This document shows positions 17,688-25,773 of a stretch of DNA of 64,000 nt, one piece after another. Made by a program: the position numbers and the translations under genes. Source of the DNA: an uncultured Bacteroidales bacterium (GTDB lineage: Bacteria > Bacteroidota > Bacteroidia > Bacteroidales > Paludibacteraceae); NCBI GenBank assembly GCA_902798965.1, contig CADBYS010000007.1, positions 28,270 to 92,269 of the forward strand, read 5' to 3'. Within the stretch, counting starts at the first letter, position 1; each line of letters starts with the position of its first letter. The notes beneath the pieces are model-generated. The model was given only the letters and a program-made list of their open reading frames with translations. It did not search any database and was not told where the DNA came from.

Positions 17688-18314
17688 TCAATTAAGTATC
17701 ACGATATTGAAGCCAAAGGTTTTTAACAGTTCAGTCAGACGTTCACGACCGAACTTGTCGGCTTGCTCCAAGATGCCATAACCGATTGCATCATCCTGGA
17801 TTCGCACACGTGCACTTGCCTGGATAGCTGTTACCTGCTCGTGTGACCACTTGCCTTCCTCCACATATACCTCGCAATTGGAAGGATTGACAATCACGTC
17901 AAATATCTCCGGCTTCGGCAGAGTCATCGTCAACGTATCACCGGATATGGCAATGGCATCGTCAGCGACTTTCGACAAATCGAATCCCGCACGCACCTTT
18001 CCGTCCATGATAAGACAGATCTCATCTTTCGAAACGGCGCCTCTGCCCAGCATTTTAACAACCTTGTTTGTTGTGTTTTCGCTGTCTTTCACCTCCGCCA
18101 TAACAAGTTCCTCATAGTAGCAAGCGGAAGTAAACTCGGATATGTTGCGGATTTCGGTGATCACATTCGCAGTCTTCTCATACTGCATGCCCTTACCGAA
18201 CAGATTGTCAAAGATGCTTAAACCTGCATATTTATCTGCCACATACAGCCCCACTGCTGCAACTACAAGAATGGTAACGCATACCAATATCACTCTAACA
18301 CTTCTCATATTCAT
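17688..18314 (-). CDS. DUF4230 membrane-anchored protein
   Basis: A 208-residue protein with one N-terminal membrane segment (VRVILVCVTILVVAAVGLYVA) and a DUF4230 domain of unknown function (ITEIRNISEFTSACYYEELVM, DLSKV, LTMTLPKPEIFDVIVNPS). It overlaps the upstream DUF4230 lipoprotein gene by 4 nt, so the two paralogues are probably made together. They may form a heteromer on the outer face of the inner membrane or across the periplasm. Confidence 0.8.
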   Translation of the reverse strand: MNMRSVRVILVCVTILVVAAVGLYVADKYAGLSIFDNLFGKGMQYEKTANVITEIRNISEFTSACYYEELVMAEVKDSENTTNKVVKMLGRGAVSKDEICLIMDGKVRAGFDLSKVADDAIAISGDTLTMTLPKPEIFDVIVNPSNCEVYVEEGKWSHEQVTAIQASARVRIQDDAIGYGILEQADKFGRERLTELLKTFGFNIVILN

Positions 18315-18856
18315 GCAAATTTAATGGTTATTCGTTCATATCCCAATTGTTTGAGCAGAGCTCTGAAAAACATCTCCGCGTTCTTGCGGGCATCGTCCAG
18401 GATACCGAGATTCGGTACATCTTCACGGATATCAGCCTCGCCGAGTTGCAACAGTTCATTGCGCTCCTTGGCTGATATGTCCATACGCAAAACACCAACT
18501 TTCTCATAAACGATCTTTGCTTCATCTGCCGGCATATTCATTGCCAGCAATTTCGGTTGCGGAAGAGTAATCTCAATGCTCTTTTCATTGATTACCACAC
18601 TTTTTGGATCGAACTCACTCATATCAACACCGGCTTTCAGTTTTGCCTGACATGAGAATAGGATCTTCCTGTCACCGATCGTGTACCAAGCGACATCACT
18701 GCCTTTAACCACTTTGGTTACTGTGTACTCCACAGTCCCCAGTTCGCTCAATGCAGCCATCTCCTGCATTTTACTTTCTGTCTTCTTCTGCAAGTCTTCG
18801 CCGCAACTCATCAGCGCAACAGTACAGAGAGACAGAATAAAGAATTTTGTTTTCAT
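18311..18856 (-). CDS. DUF4230 lipoprotein
   Basis: A 181-residue predicted lipoprotein: the signal peptide MKTKFFILSLCTVALMSCGED has a lipobox ending at Cys18. The DUF4230 domain follows (VEYTVTKVVKGSDVAWYTIGDRKILFS, DMSEFDPKSVVINEKSIEITLPQPKLL). It is a diverged paralogue of the next gene, and the gene pair overlaps. Function is unknown. Confidence 0.8.
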   Translation of the reverse strand: MKTKFFILSLCTVALMSCGEDLQKKTESKMQEMAALSELGTVEYTVTKVVKGSDVAWYTIGDRKILFSCQAKLKAGVDMSEFDPKSVVINEKSIEITLPQPKLLAMNMPADEAKIVYEKVGVLRMDISAKERNELLQLGEADIREDVPNLGILDDARKNAEMFFRALLKQLGYERITIKFA

Positions 18857-18868
18857 TATGACTATAAA

Positions 18869-19876
18869 TTATATATCCAATTCCGAATCATCACTCAGCA
18901 TTTGCTGCACAGAGTTGATGTCAGCCAATGCTTTGAAAGGACTTGATGCCGCCAGTTCGTTGATGGAACTCAAGCCGGCAGAAAGCATCGCGTTGTCTCC
19001 TGTCTCAAGAGCTTTGTCAACGACCTCAAACTGTTTCATGAATATAGCACTACGCTCATCAAACGATTTCGCCAGATAGTCCTTAAGGACATCGCGCATA
19101 GCCTCCACTTTTTTGATGGCGACTTCTGCATCGGCAAGAATCTGTGTGCGTTTTGTTTTCTGCAATTCGGTGAATTTGGCAACTTCTCCTGCTACACTCA
19201 CAAAACGGTCAAAACTCTCTTTGGCAGCTTCCGGACTGGAGAAGTCCATCTTCATTGCACCAAAAACGTCGTTAACAAACTGCTCATCTTCCTCATCAGT
19301 CATCTTTTCTTTTACGGTTGGAATATCCGTAATTTCTTCTGGTTCCGTTACGACCTCCTCTCCAGATTCAACAACAAGAGGTTCTGTTTCTTCTTCCGTA
19401 TCCTGAAGCACTTGTTCCTCTGCAGGTGCATTATTCAATGCCGCAATCGCATTCGCAGCCAGCTGCAATTGCTCTGTCACTTGATTACCAGCGAACTGCG
19501 AAATGATTGACTCAAATGCATCATTTTGCGTCAATACACCCACATATTCCGATATTTTTGTAACGATTTCCTCCCCATGGGGATTATTCGAAGCAATAGA
19601 TGCCACTTTAGGTACCATATCAGAATAAATCATGTCGGAAATTTTATTACCGTCAATCGTTTGTCTATGTATGGTTTGCGTAATCACGTAAGCAATAAAT
19701 TTAGACAACCATTCGGTTATTCCGGTAAATTGTTCCGGCTTAACATCATAGTTGTCCTGCATGGATTTCGACAACTTTTTTGTCGATAATGCCAATGCCG
19801 CATTAAGAGATTTTTCTCCGGCCACATCCCACGCTTTTGCAGCAAATATTCCTAAGTGATTTTTTATTTGTACCAT
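18869..19876 (-). CDS. Uncharacterised helical protein with acidic linker
   Basis: I do not recognise this 335-residue protein. No signal peptide or membrane helix is visible. A helical N-terminal domain (residues 1-145) is joined by an acidic, Pro/Glu-rich linker (about 150-195) to a second helical domain (200-335) ending in SPFKALADINSVQQML. The second domain holds a coiled-coil-like stretch (KRTQILADAEVAIKKVEAMRDVL). The middle gene of the operon, it starts 16 nt after the preceding gene. Confidence 0.6.
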   Translation of the reverse strand: MVQIKNHLGIFAAKAWDVAGEKSLNAALALSTKKLSKSMQDNYDVKPEQFTGITEWLSKFIAYVITQTIHRQTIDGNKISDMIYSDMVPKVASIASNNPHGEEIVTKISEYVGVLTQNDAFESIISQFAGNQVTEQLQLAANAIAALNNAPAEEQVLQDTEEETEPLVVESGEEVVTEPEEITDIPTVKEKMTDEEDEQFVNDVFGAMKMDFSSPEAAKESFDRFVSVAGEVAKFTELQKTKRTQILADAEVAIKKVEAMRDVLKDYLAKSFDERSAIFMKQFEVVDKALETGDNAMLSAGLSSINELAASSPFKALADINSVQQMLSDDSELDI

Positions 19877-19891
19877 GGTTTCTGATAGATT

Positions 19892-21136
19892 TTATTTAAG
19901 CTGGTTGTTTAATACATTCAGTACATTGCCTTTAACAACGCCCGACATTTCGCTGACATTGCCTTCCTCGTCCATTACCGGAACTTGTGCCAATTCGCTC
20001 ATGGATTTGATTAATATGGCTGTTTGTTGGAAAATTTTGATGTGCTCCATATTCTGAGCATCAAAACCTATCATAATGTCAGCCAATTGATCAAGTCCTT
20101 GCATACAACGTTCTTTCAACTGCAATGTTACATCTTGCAGTTCCAATGCGCGTTTATTAACGTTATCCAAGATTGTCCAACCAAGTTCCATTTTTGCCTT
20201 AAATTCTTTCATATCTGCAAGATACTGTGTGGCCTCAGTATGTTTCTTGGCAAAATATGCAGTAGCTACGACACTTGCGGATGCTAAAGCGACAACTCCG
20301 GTCAACGTACCCAACACTGCCATTCCGCCGGCTACGCCCAATCCTCCGGAAGCGATACTACCACCTCCTAACCATGCAAACACCGCATTGGTAGCAGCGG
20401 CACCATGCAGCGATGCGATTGCAGTGCCTGTGCTCGCCGCTGCAAATTGTGTCACGAGAGCAGGAACTCCCATAACAACTGCTATTGCATTGCCACCTGA
20501 AACGGCCAGTGTTTTCAGTGCCGTTGAGGCATTCATATTAACTGTTTCAAGTTCTTTAACTTGTTCGGGCGTAATATTGATACTGGTCATCAGTTCGTAT
20601 TCCTTAACCTTTGCTTTTTTCTTAATCAGGTCAAGATAGATAATGAACTTACCGACTGTTTCATGTAATGCGTCAAGTCGTATTCGGCCAAAAGTATCCA
20701 GAATCTTGTTACTTTCTTCGCGTCTGCGTTCGTTCTCAGTCTCAATGTAGGCTTTTATTTCGTCAGCTTCTGTTTTAGCTATTTTTGCTGCTTTACCGTC
20801 TTGATATGCCTGCACTCCGCTGATTGTCTTACCTATTTTAACAGCGCCTCTTCCTGCCTCTGTGACAATATCAGGTATACCATCTCCATCCGTGTCCTCC
20901 GTTAATCTCGTTTTAACGGAATTTCCCATATTGATATACGTTTCCTTGTCAGACAAAGTTTGTCCTATTTGGATGTAAGTATCTTTGTTAGTTACCACTT
21001 CTGCGGCTGCAGCCGCTTTGTCTTTAGCGACCTTCGCTGTTTCCGCCACCGACTCAGCAGTCTTTGCTGCAGCGTCAGCAATTGAACTTCCTACATCAGA
21101 AGCCGCTTTTTTTACTTTGTCAAAAAAAGTACTCAT
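19892..21136 (-). CDS. Coiled-coil protein with glycine-rich hydrophobic hairpin
   Basis: A 414-residue protein. Residues 1-50 are an Ala/Lys amphipathic helix, 100-200 a charged coiled coil, and about 215-295 a strongly hydrophobic Gly/Ala-rich stretch (WLGGGSIASGGLGVAGG, VLGTLTGVVALASASVVATAYF) that could form a membrane hairpin of the glycine-zipper kind. A helical C-terminal part follows. Such hairpins occur in bacterial pore-forming and membrane-remodelling proteins. That function is an inference here. A DTDGDGIPD motif near residue 79 resembles a calcium-binding loop. Confidence 0.6.
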   Translation of the reverse strand: MSTFFDKVKKAASDVGSSIADAAAKTAESVAETAKVAKDKAAAAAEVVTNKDTYIQIGQTLSDKETYINMGNSVKTRLTEDTDGDGIPDIVTEAGRGAVKIGKTISGVQAYQDGKAAKIAKTEADEIKAYIETENERRREESNKILDTFGRIRLDALHETVGKFIIYLDLIKKKAKVKEYELMTSINITPEQVKELETVNMNASTALKTLAVSGGNAIAVVMGVPALVTQFAAASTGTAIASLHGAAATNAVFAWLGGGSIASGGLGVAGGMAVLGTLTGVVALASASVVATAYFAKKHTEATQYLADMKEFKAKMELGWTILDNVNKRALELQDVTLQLKERCMQGLDQLADIMIGFDAQNMEHIKIFQQTAILIKSMSELAQVPVMDEEGNVSEMSGVVKGNVLNVLNNQLK

Positions 21137-21148
21137 ATAAAAAACGAT

Positions 21149-22630
21149 TTAGTTTGTATATCCTTCGTATCCGATGTCCTTAACCTTTAATTCAGGAACA
21201 TCGGGATTGCCATCTAATCCTAAAAGCTCTCTATTGATAGCCTCAGCTATGTCCCTCGCAATCTTAATTGCTCTCATATCCCAGCATATTACACTCCATG
21301 CAACTCGAAGCGAAACAGCGTTAACCTTGTTTTCTAAGTGTCGAGCAAAGAGTGCGGGATTTGAGTTGTTGTGATACTTTTGTTTGTCCGCACACAACGA
21401 ATACCTATTTTCTAAAACATCTGATAAAGAGTGATAAAAAGCGTCAAAAGCCAATGTGTCGTTCAAAGTGATATTGGGATTTGAAAAAGCAGTTTCACCT
21501 TTTTTCAAACCATAGCTAAAATGGAATTGCGTCGGATATTTCGGCTCAAATTGTCCGCTACTTGGCATCAGTGTGAACACCCAACTATCCGAGGCGTTTG
21601 CCAAATAATTCATGTCTTCCATAAACTCCGTATTCCCGGGAATATTCAATTCTGGCTTATAGGTATAATATGACAAATACGGGCGAGTCTGTCCTAATTC
21701 GCGAGAAATATAATTAAATCCACCAATCATCGCGAGATAATAGCTCCACCACCCCATAATCGGGTCAACGATATTACCTGGAGAAAAAATGGTCACCTTG
21801 CTTCCTCTATCAATACATTGTCCATACACTGTATTTAATGTATAAAGTTCTACTGCCAGCATATCTTGTGGGTGCTCTTCTGCGGTTTGAGTGACCCCGA
21901 CATTGATGAGGCGATAGTGGTCATCATTTCTTACTGCATCAAGAATCTCGTCCTCCTTAAGACCCAAGCGCGCCTGTATTTCAGTTATAGAAATATATTT
22001 AGGTGCAATTTGGTATCCTGTAGGTCTATCTAATTTTCGCTCAAAAGCCAAGTGGAGTGTTTTTATATTTTCATGTATTTGAATTGCTTGTTGTTCTTCC
22101 TCCATCGCCCCGATAAAACCGCTAGAGACGATACCTGCAGGAATAGCAAATACTGCAACACCTAATAATCCAATTACGTTAGCCACAATCCGACCAAGCA
22201 AAGTAATAGGCTTTGGAGGAGCCATCTCACCCGGGTCTTGGATACATTTCACAAATGTCCATAATAAAGACGTTGGGAAATGCTTATATACAGTTGGCTG
22301 GGCAAAGTGTTCTGCCAGATACAGAATAAACGACAAAACCAATAGCAGCACAAGCATCAATTCAAAGGTCACCAAGAGTTGGCTTTTGGTCTTGGCAAAT
22401 GCCTGCTGCAACAGATAAAACGGATTTCTATCGGTATGATGCTGTACTACAACATAATTGTCATCCGCTCCGTCATCAGCCGCAGCAACAACTTCCTGAG
22501 TTTGATCGCTAATTAATACAATACTGTCACTTACGACTTTATTTTGTTCGTCGGATCCGGAAACGCACGACGCAAATAAGGTCACTATCAACAGCGACAA
22601 ACAAATAATGTATTTATTCACTAATCTCAT
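21149..22630 (-). CDS. Two-helix K+-channel-like lipoprotein lacking the TVGYG filter
   Basis: A 493-residue protein. A lipoprotein-like signal (LFASC, Cys22) is followed by an acidic linker, TM1 at about 84-107, a pore region and TM2 at about 144-171. TM1, the YLAEHFAQP stretch, FPTSLLWTF, LLGRIVANVIGLLGVAVFAIPAGIVSSGF match bacterial Ion_trans_2 channels almost residue for residue. Where the selectivity filter TVGYGD should be there is KCIQDPGEM. A large C-terminal domain (about 190-493) has features I cannot assign. It either conducts something else or is a sensor. It leads the operon with the small protein at 22742-22912. Confidence 0.75.
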   Translation of the reverse strand: MRLVNKYIICLSLLIVTLFASCVSGSDEQNKVVSDSIVLISDQTQEVVAAADDGADDNYVVVQHHTDRNPFYLLQQAFAKTKSQLLVTFELMLVLLLVLSFILYLAEHFAQPTVYKHFPTSLLWTFVKCIQDPGEMAPPKPITLLGRIVANVIGLLGVAVFAIPAGIVSSGFIGAMEEEQQAIQIHENIKTLHLAFERKLDRPTGYQIAPKYISITEIQARLGLKEDEILDAVRNDDHYRLINVGVTQTAEEHPQDMLAVELYTLNTVYGQCIDRGSKVTIFSPGNIVDPIMGWWSYYLAMIGGFNYISRELGQTRPYLSYYTYKPELNIPGNTEFMEDMNYLANASDSWVFTLMPSSGQFEPKYPTQFHFSYGLKKGETAFSNPNITLNDTLAFDAFYHSLSDVLENRYSLCADKQKYHNNSNPALFARHLENKVNAVSLRVAWSVICWDMRAIKIARDIAEAINRELLGLDGNPDVPELKVKDIGYEGYTN

Positions 22631-22741
22631 ACTTTATTTCTCTCATTTCAGCGATTCCTTGACGCTTTCTATTGTATTTCCATTGTTCCCTCAACTGAGT
22701 CTGCTAGTCAAGCCTGCCGGTTCTTACTACATAGCCTTACA

Positions 22742-22912
22742 TTAAGACATAATATAAAACACTGCAACAAGAATTAGCATTATTATTCCAACAAGTCTGA
22801 ATATCCATTTTATTCTTTTTCCAAACCCGGTACGCTTATCCACGGACGTGAATATTCTTTCCATTATAGCAATAACACAAAAGAGAAGAAAGAAAAACAA
22901 TCCAAAATCCAT
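22742..22912 (-). CDS. Small 56-residue two-helix membrane protein
   Basis: An ATG at 22912 opens a 57-codon frame ending in TAA at 22742-22744. The translation has two hydrophobic segments (FFFLLFCVIAIM, residues 6-17, and LVGIIMLILVAVFYIM, 40-55) with a basic loop between them (DKRTGFGKRIKW). The positive-inside rule puts the loop in the cytoplasm. It lies downstream of a -7 box and upstream of the channel-like gene, so it is probably the first gene of that operon. No family is recognised. Confidence 0.55.
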   Translation of the reverse strand: MDFGLFFFLLFCVIAIMERIFTSVDKRTGFGKRIKWIFRLVGIIMLILVAVFYIMS

Positions 22913-22989
22913 AATATTTCAATGGTTTGCCTATACACCATAAGGTTCTATATAATTGGTTATATCATTACTTATCATCATTAGTGTCG

Positions 22990-22997
22990 CAAAGTTA
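22990..22997 (-). promoter_or_regulatory. Possible -7 box of the channel operon
   Basis: TAACTTTG on the minus strand, about 78 nt upstream of the 56-residue gene. No convincing TTTG is found 20 nt further upstream, so only half of the promoter pattern is present. Confidence 0.45.
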
Positions 22998-23029
22998 CTT
23001 CTCTCGCATATTGATTAGATAGTAAGCAC

Positions 23030-23047
23030 GGGAGCGTTCAAGCTCCC
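23030..23047 (-). terminator. GGGAGC hairpin after the coiled-coil gene
   Basis: Perfect 6-bp stem GGGAGC/GCTCCC with a 6-nt loop, 30 nt after the stop of the 81-residue gene. There is no T run, so its role is uncertain. Confidence 0.4.
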
Positions 23048-23076
23048 CTGCCCTGTTTAATTTCGCCTAACAGGCA

Positions 23077-23322
23077 CTATGATTTCTCGCGCTTGAGAGA
23101 TTCACGAGCGCTTTCAATCTGACGTTTCAGTGAATCGATAGCACTATCATGGCGTGCAGCGGCATCGATTTTAGATTTACGATAAGATGCCTTGCTCGAA
23201 GGTGAAGATGCACCTTTAACCAAAGAAGCATAACGCTCATTATCGCGCTTCTTGGCTTCTTTTTCTCTGTCAAGACTTGCACGCAAGTCGATAATACGCT
23301 TGCGATAATACTCTTTACTCAT
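23077..23322 (-). CDS. Small charged coiled-coil protein
   Basis: An 81-residue, very basic and acidic helical protein: two coiled-coil helices (YYRKRIIDLRASLDREKEAKK and DAAARHDSAIDSLKRQIESA) joined by a Ser-rich linker (GASSPSSKASYRKS). Small proteins of this look occur next to defence or signalling genes in many bacteria, but I know no function. It follows the GIY-YIG-like gene by 23 nt and is probably co-transcribed with it. Confidence 0.65.
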   Translation of the reverse strand: MSKEYYRKRIIDLRASLDREKEAKKRDNERYASLVKGASSPSSKASYRKSKIDAAARHDSAIDSLKRQIESARESLKREKS

Positions 23323-23345
23323 AGTGATTCTATTTTAAGGATTAA

Positions 23346-23894
23346 TTATTTCAGTTTTCGTTTATTCATTACATATTCGCGCCACATATCGCTGATAGCG
23401 GGATTGCCATCCATATTCAGAGGATAAGCGCCAAGCGAAATCGCTGTCATTTCCAACATGTCAACCAACTCTTTGTCATCAGCAAGTTCTATCCATTCGT
23501 AGTAACAACGGCTTAAGATGGCACTTATCTCCGCTTCTGCTTTGGTTGCATCAACATTGGAGAATAACAGAGCGTACAATGTTCTGCGTAATGTTGAGTT
23601 ATCCATTGGTCCATTGATGTGATGTCTAAATCTCTTACGCCCGTTGATACTCTTGCCGAAATAGAGTGCACAATATGTATCTTCACCAATCTTCTTTTTC
23701 TTCAGGCGAGAATGATATAGATAATGCATTTGTGCGTCTTCAGGCTTATCCTTTAGATATTTCTCGATAGCTTTAATCGGTTCTGATTCACAAGAGAACC
23801 ACCAGCGATAGAGAATGGGCACATTGTGCGGAAGATCCGTTGTAAGCGTTGTGCCATTAGACAATTCAGATATTGGTAGATAATAACAATTCAT
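23346..23894 (-). CDS. GIY-YIG-like domain protein
   Basis: About 182 residues from the ATG at 23894. A GTG two codons upstream is possible. The pattern ILYRWWF ... YCALYFGKSINGRKRFRHHI ... STLRRTLYALL ... YYEWIEL ... EMTAISLGAYPLN fits GIY-YIG proteins: first strand, basic helix with Arg, then a helix with the metal-binding Glu and the terminal PLN turn. The first GIY tripeptide is degenerate (LYRWW), so nuclease activity is uncertain. A strong hairpin lies directly before the start. Confidence 0.65.
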   Translation of the reverse strand: MNCYYLPISELSNGTTLTTDLPHNVPILYRWWFSCESEPIKAIEKYLKDKPEDAQMHYLYHSRLKKKKIGEDTYCALYFGKSINGRKRFRHHINGPMDNSTLRRTLYALLFSNVDATKAEAEISAILSRCYYEWIELADDKELVDMLEMTAISLGAYPLNMDGNPAISDMWREYVMNKRKLK

Positions 23895-23906
23895 AATCAC
23901 AAAAGC

Positions 23907-23932
23907 GGAAGCTGCTGCACGCAGCAGCTTCC
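23907..23932 (-). terminator. Perfect 11-bp hairpin after the precursor peptide
   Basis: GGAAGCTGCTG - 4-nt loop - CAGCAGCTTCC, followed on the minus strand by GCTTTTG. It lies between the 38-residue peptide gene and the GIY-YIG-like gene. It could end or attenuate transcription of the radical SAM/peptide unit. Confidence 0.65.
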
Positions 23933-23943
23933 TTACAGGGTGT

Positions 23944-24060
23944 TTAGAAATTTCTCTTTGTCTTGCAAGTCATCGAACCAGCTTGGTCACGATTCAAGCA
24001 TTTAGTACCCGATGCGGGATTAACTACACCCATGCTTACAACCAAATTTACAGATTTCAT
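23944..24060 (-). CDS. Candidate 38-residue precursor peptide
   Basis: The ATG at 24060 opens a 39-codon frame ending at 23944, 39 nt after the radical SAM/SPASM stop and 11 nt before a perfect hairpin. The peptide begins MKSVNLVVSMGVVNPASG and has two cysteines (residues 21 and 32) in a polar, basic C-terminal half. Its position directly beside a peptide-modifying radical SAM enzyme is the main argument that it is the substrate. It matches no RiPP family that I recognise. Confidence 0.5.
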   Translation of the reverse strand: MKSVNLVVSMGVVNPASGTKCLNRDQAGSMTCKTKRNF

Positions 24061-24099
24061 AATCTTAGTTATTAATAGTTACAGAGGATTTATGGGACC

Positions 24100-25641
24100 T
24101 CATTTGCCCGTTTCTTTATATTCTCTATGCAAAGGAGAGAAAACATACTCAGGTAGAAGTTCAAGATTTTCCTTTAGCGATTTTCCATTAAGCACATCTA
24201 CTCCAGCCCTCAAATTCATCATTAAAGAATACTTGTTTTTTGCACAGTAACAGTCATTCTCATTAGAGTGAAAAGGAGTTCCATGCTCAGCGTAGCTATT
24301 TCCGGCACAGAAAGTACAGCACTTACAATAGTCATGAGTTCCGCACTCAACATATTCAGATTCCTTTGCTCCTAATAATTTATTCAGTTTTGGGTTATTC
24401 GTTATAATAGAATGAAAGTCTTGTTGTCTTAAATCGCCTAACTCCATGTGCATAGCGACACAAGGGATTAACTTTCCGTTAGGCATTACACAAAACGTTC
24501 CTTGACCGGCCAAACATGGCACTCCTTGTTTACATGGAGCCGGATTGGAAGTCATCTCAAAGTCTTCATTTTTAGATTCAACATCCGGATCCATCATTAT
24601 CAATTCCATTTCTTCAGGAGTGAGACGAAGATGTTTCGTGGCACAGACATCGCCATCCATAGAACTTATTACTCCATAATCAATCGAAATAGGACATGAC
24701 AATTTTTGTGCAAGGGATTTTAGTTCCAAATAGGACTTTACTCCAGGTCGCATAAGTACACAATTGATTCCAACAGAAATTCCTCTATCTTTAAGAGCAT
24801 GGATTACATCCATTGTTATTTGCCATGAACCTTTCTTACGCGTTATACCATCGTGCATTTCCGGATTAGCAGCATATAGAGATATGCGTACGGTTCTTGG
24901 GTAAAACTTTGCGAGTTTATCTATTTGATTAACTATCTGCTGCCCATTTGTAAGTATCGCAATAGCGATGTCCTTTTGGTACAAGTATTCAATAATTCCC
25001 CAAATGTCTTTATAAGAAAAAGGATCTCCTCCGCTGAGAGATACTGATACTAAACCGGCATCGCACATCTGGTCAATAATACGCTTGTAATCGGACAGAG
25101 TAAGCTCATCAAAATCTGCTCGGCCGCTTTTTTCCTCATCATTACGAGTGGCGCCTAAATTATAACAATGCAAACATCTCTCACTACAACGATATGTGAG
25201 TTCAAATAATGCCCCTGTAATTTCTGTACAATCAGCTACTGCATGATAATACGCTTCTTCTACGCTACTTATATCACAATGAATGTAATGCTCTGCATTA
25301 TCGCCTATATAGGTCGTTATATTGGGCTGTGAGGCACAATGTTTTCTATATTGCTCGACATCGCTATAAGTAGGATATTTTTCCGACAAAAGACCTATCT
25401 CCACCAAAGAAGCAAAGAAAGGCAGAATGGAATCTGGAGAAATATTTAATGTCTCTGATATTTGAGAAACGGACACCTCTCCATTACGACTGGCTGCAAG
25501 TATCATACCAACAACATCAGCAGATTCATGTTCAAAGAAGTACTCTCCGTTCATGAGTAGATTGAACATGATTGCAACATGCTTGGTTGCGTTATATTTG
25601 CCACATGTCCATTCCGGACGATAAAAAATGTTATTCTTCAT
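24100..25641 (-). CDS. Radical SAM/SPASM peptide-modifying enzyme
   Basis: A 513-residue iron-sulfur enzyme. Residues 1-95 look like a winged-helix or RRE-type recognition domain (VSVSQISETLNISPDSILPFF). The radical SAM core has the cluster motif CSERCLHC (CxxxCxxC), followed by SLSGGDPF and ILTNGQQI. The C-terminal SPASM-type region is Cys-rich (CKQGVPCLAGQGTFCVMPNG, CVAM, CGTHDYCKCCTFC) and should hold auxiliary clusters. The architecture is that of enzymes that crosslink or epimerise ribosomal peptides. A short frame just downstream (23944-24060) is the likely substrate. It has its own promoter. Confidence 0.88.
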   Translation of the reverse strand: MKNNIFYRPEWTCGKYNATKHVAIMFNLLMNGEYFFEHESADVVGMILAASRNGEVSVSQISETLNISPDSILPFFASLVEIGLLSEKYPTYSDVEQYRKHCASQPNITTYIGDNAEHYIHCDISSVEEAYYHAVADCTEITGALFELTYRCSERCLHCYNLGATRNDEEKSGRADFDELTLSDYKRIIDQMCDAGLVSVSLSGGDPFSYKDIWGIIEYLYQKDIAIAILTNGQQIVNQIDKLAKFYPRTVRISLYAANPEMHDGITRKKGSWQITMDVIHALKDRGISVGINCVLMRPGVKSYLELKSLAQKLSCPISIDYGVISSMDGDVCATKHLRLTPEEMELIMMDPDVESKNEDFEMTSNPAPCKQGVPCLAGQGTFCVMPNGKLIPCVAMHMELGDLRQQDFHSIITNNPKLNKLLGAKESEYVECGTHDYCKCCTFCAGNSYAEHGTPFHSNENDCYCAKNKYSLMMNLRAGVDVLNGKSLKENLELLPEYVFSPLHREYKETGK

Positions 25642-25675
25642 TTAGTTTTATTATATGTCTTTCCGTTTTCGAGTG

Positions 25676-25707
25676 CAAAGTTAGCATTTTTTTTTGATAT
25701 ATACAAA
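25676..25707 (-). promoter_or_regulatory. Promoter of the radical SAM gene
   Basis: On the minus strand TTTG (complement of 25704-25707) and TAACTTTG (complement of 25676-25683) are separated by 20 nt, 35 nt upstream of the ATG. Confidence 0.85.
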
Positions 25708-25735
25708 GTCCTTTTTGGTTCTTTTCTGCTTGGGA

Positions 25736-25767
25736 TTTGCATAAATCCTTATTTTTTAGTAATTTTG
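25736..25767 (+). promoter_or_regulatory. Plus-strand promoter feeding a non-coding stretch
   Basis: TTTG at 25736-25739 and TAATTTTG at 25760-25767 with 20 nt between. It points into 25774-26000, which has no plausible gene but extensive base pairing. Confidence 0.8.
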
Positions 25768-25773
25768 CAGTGC

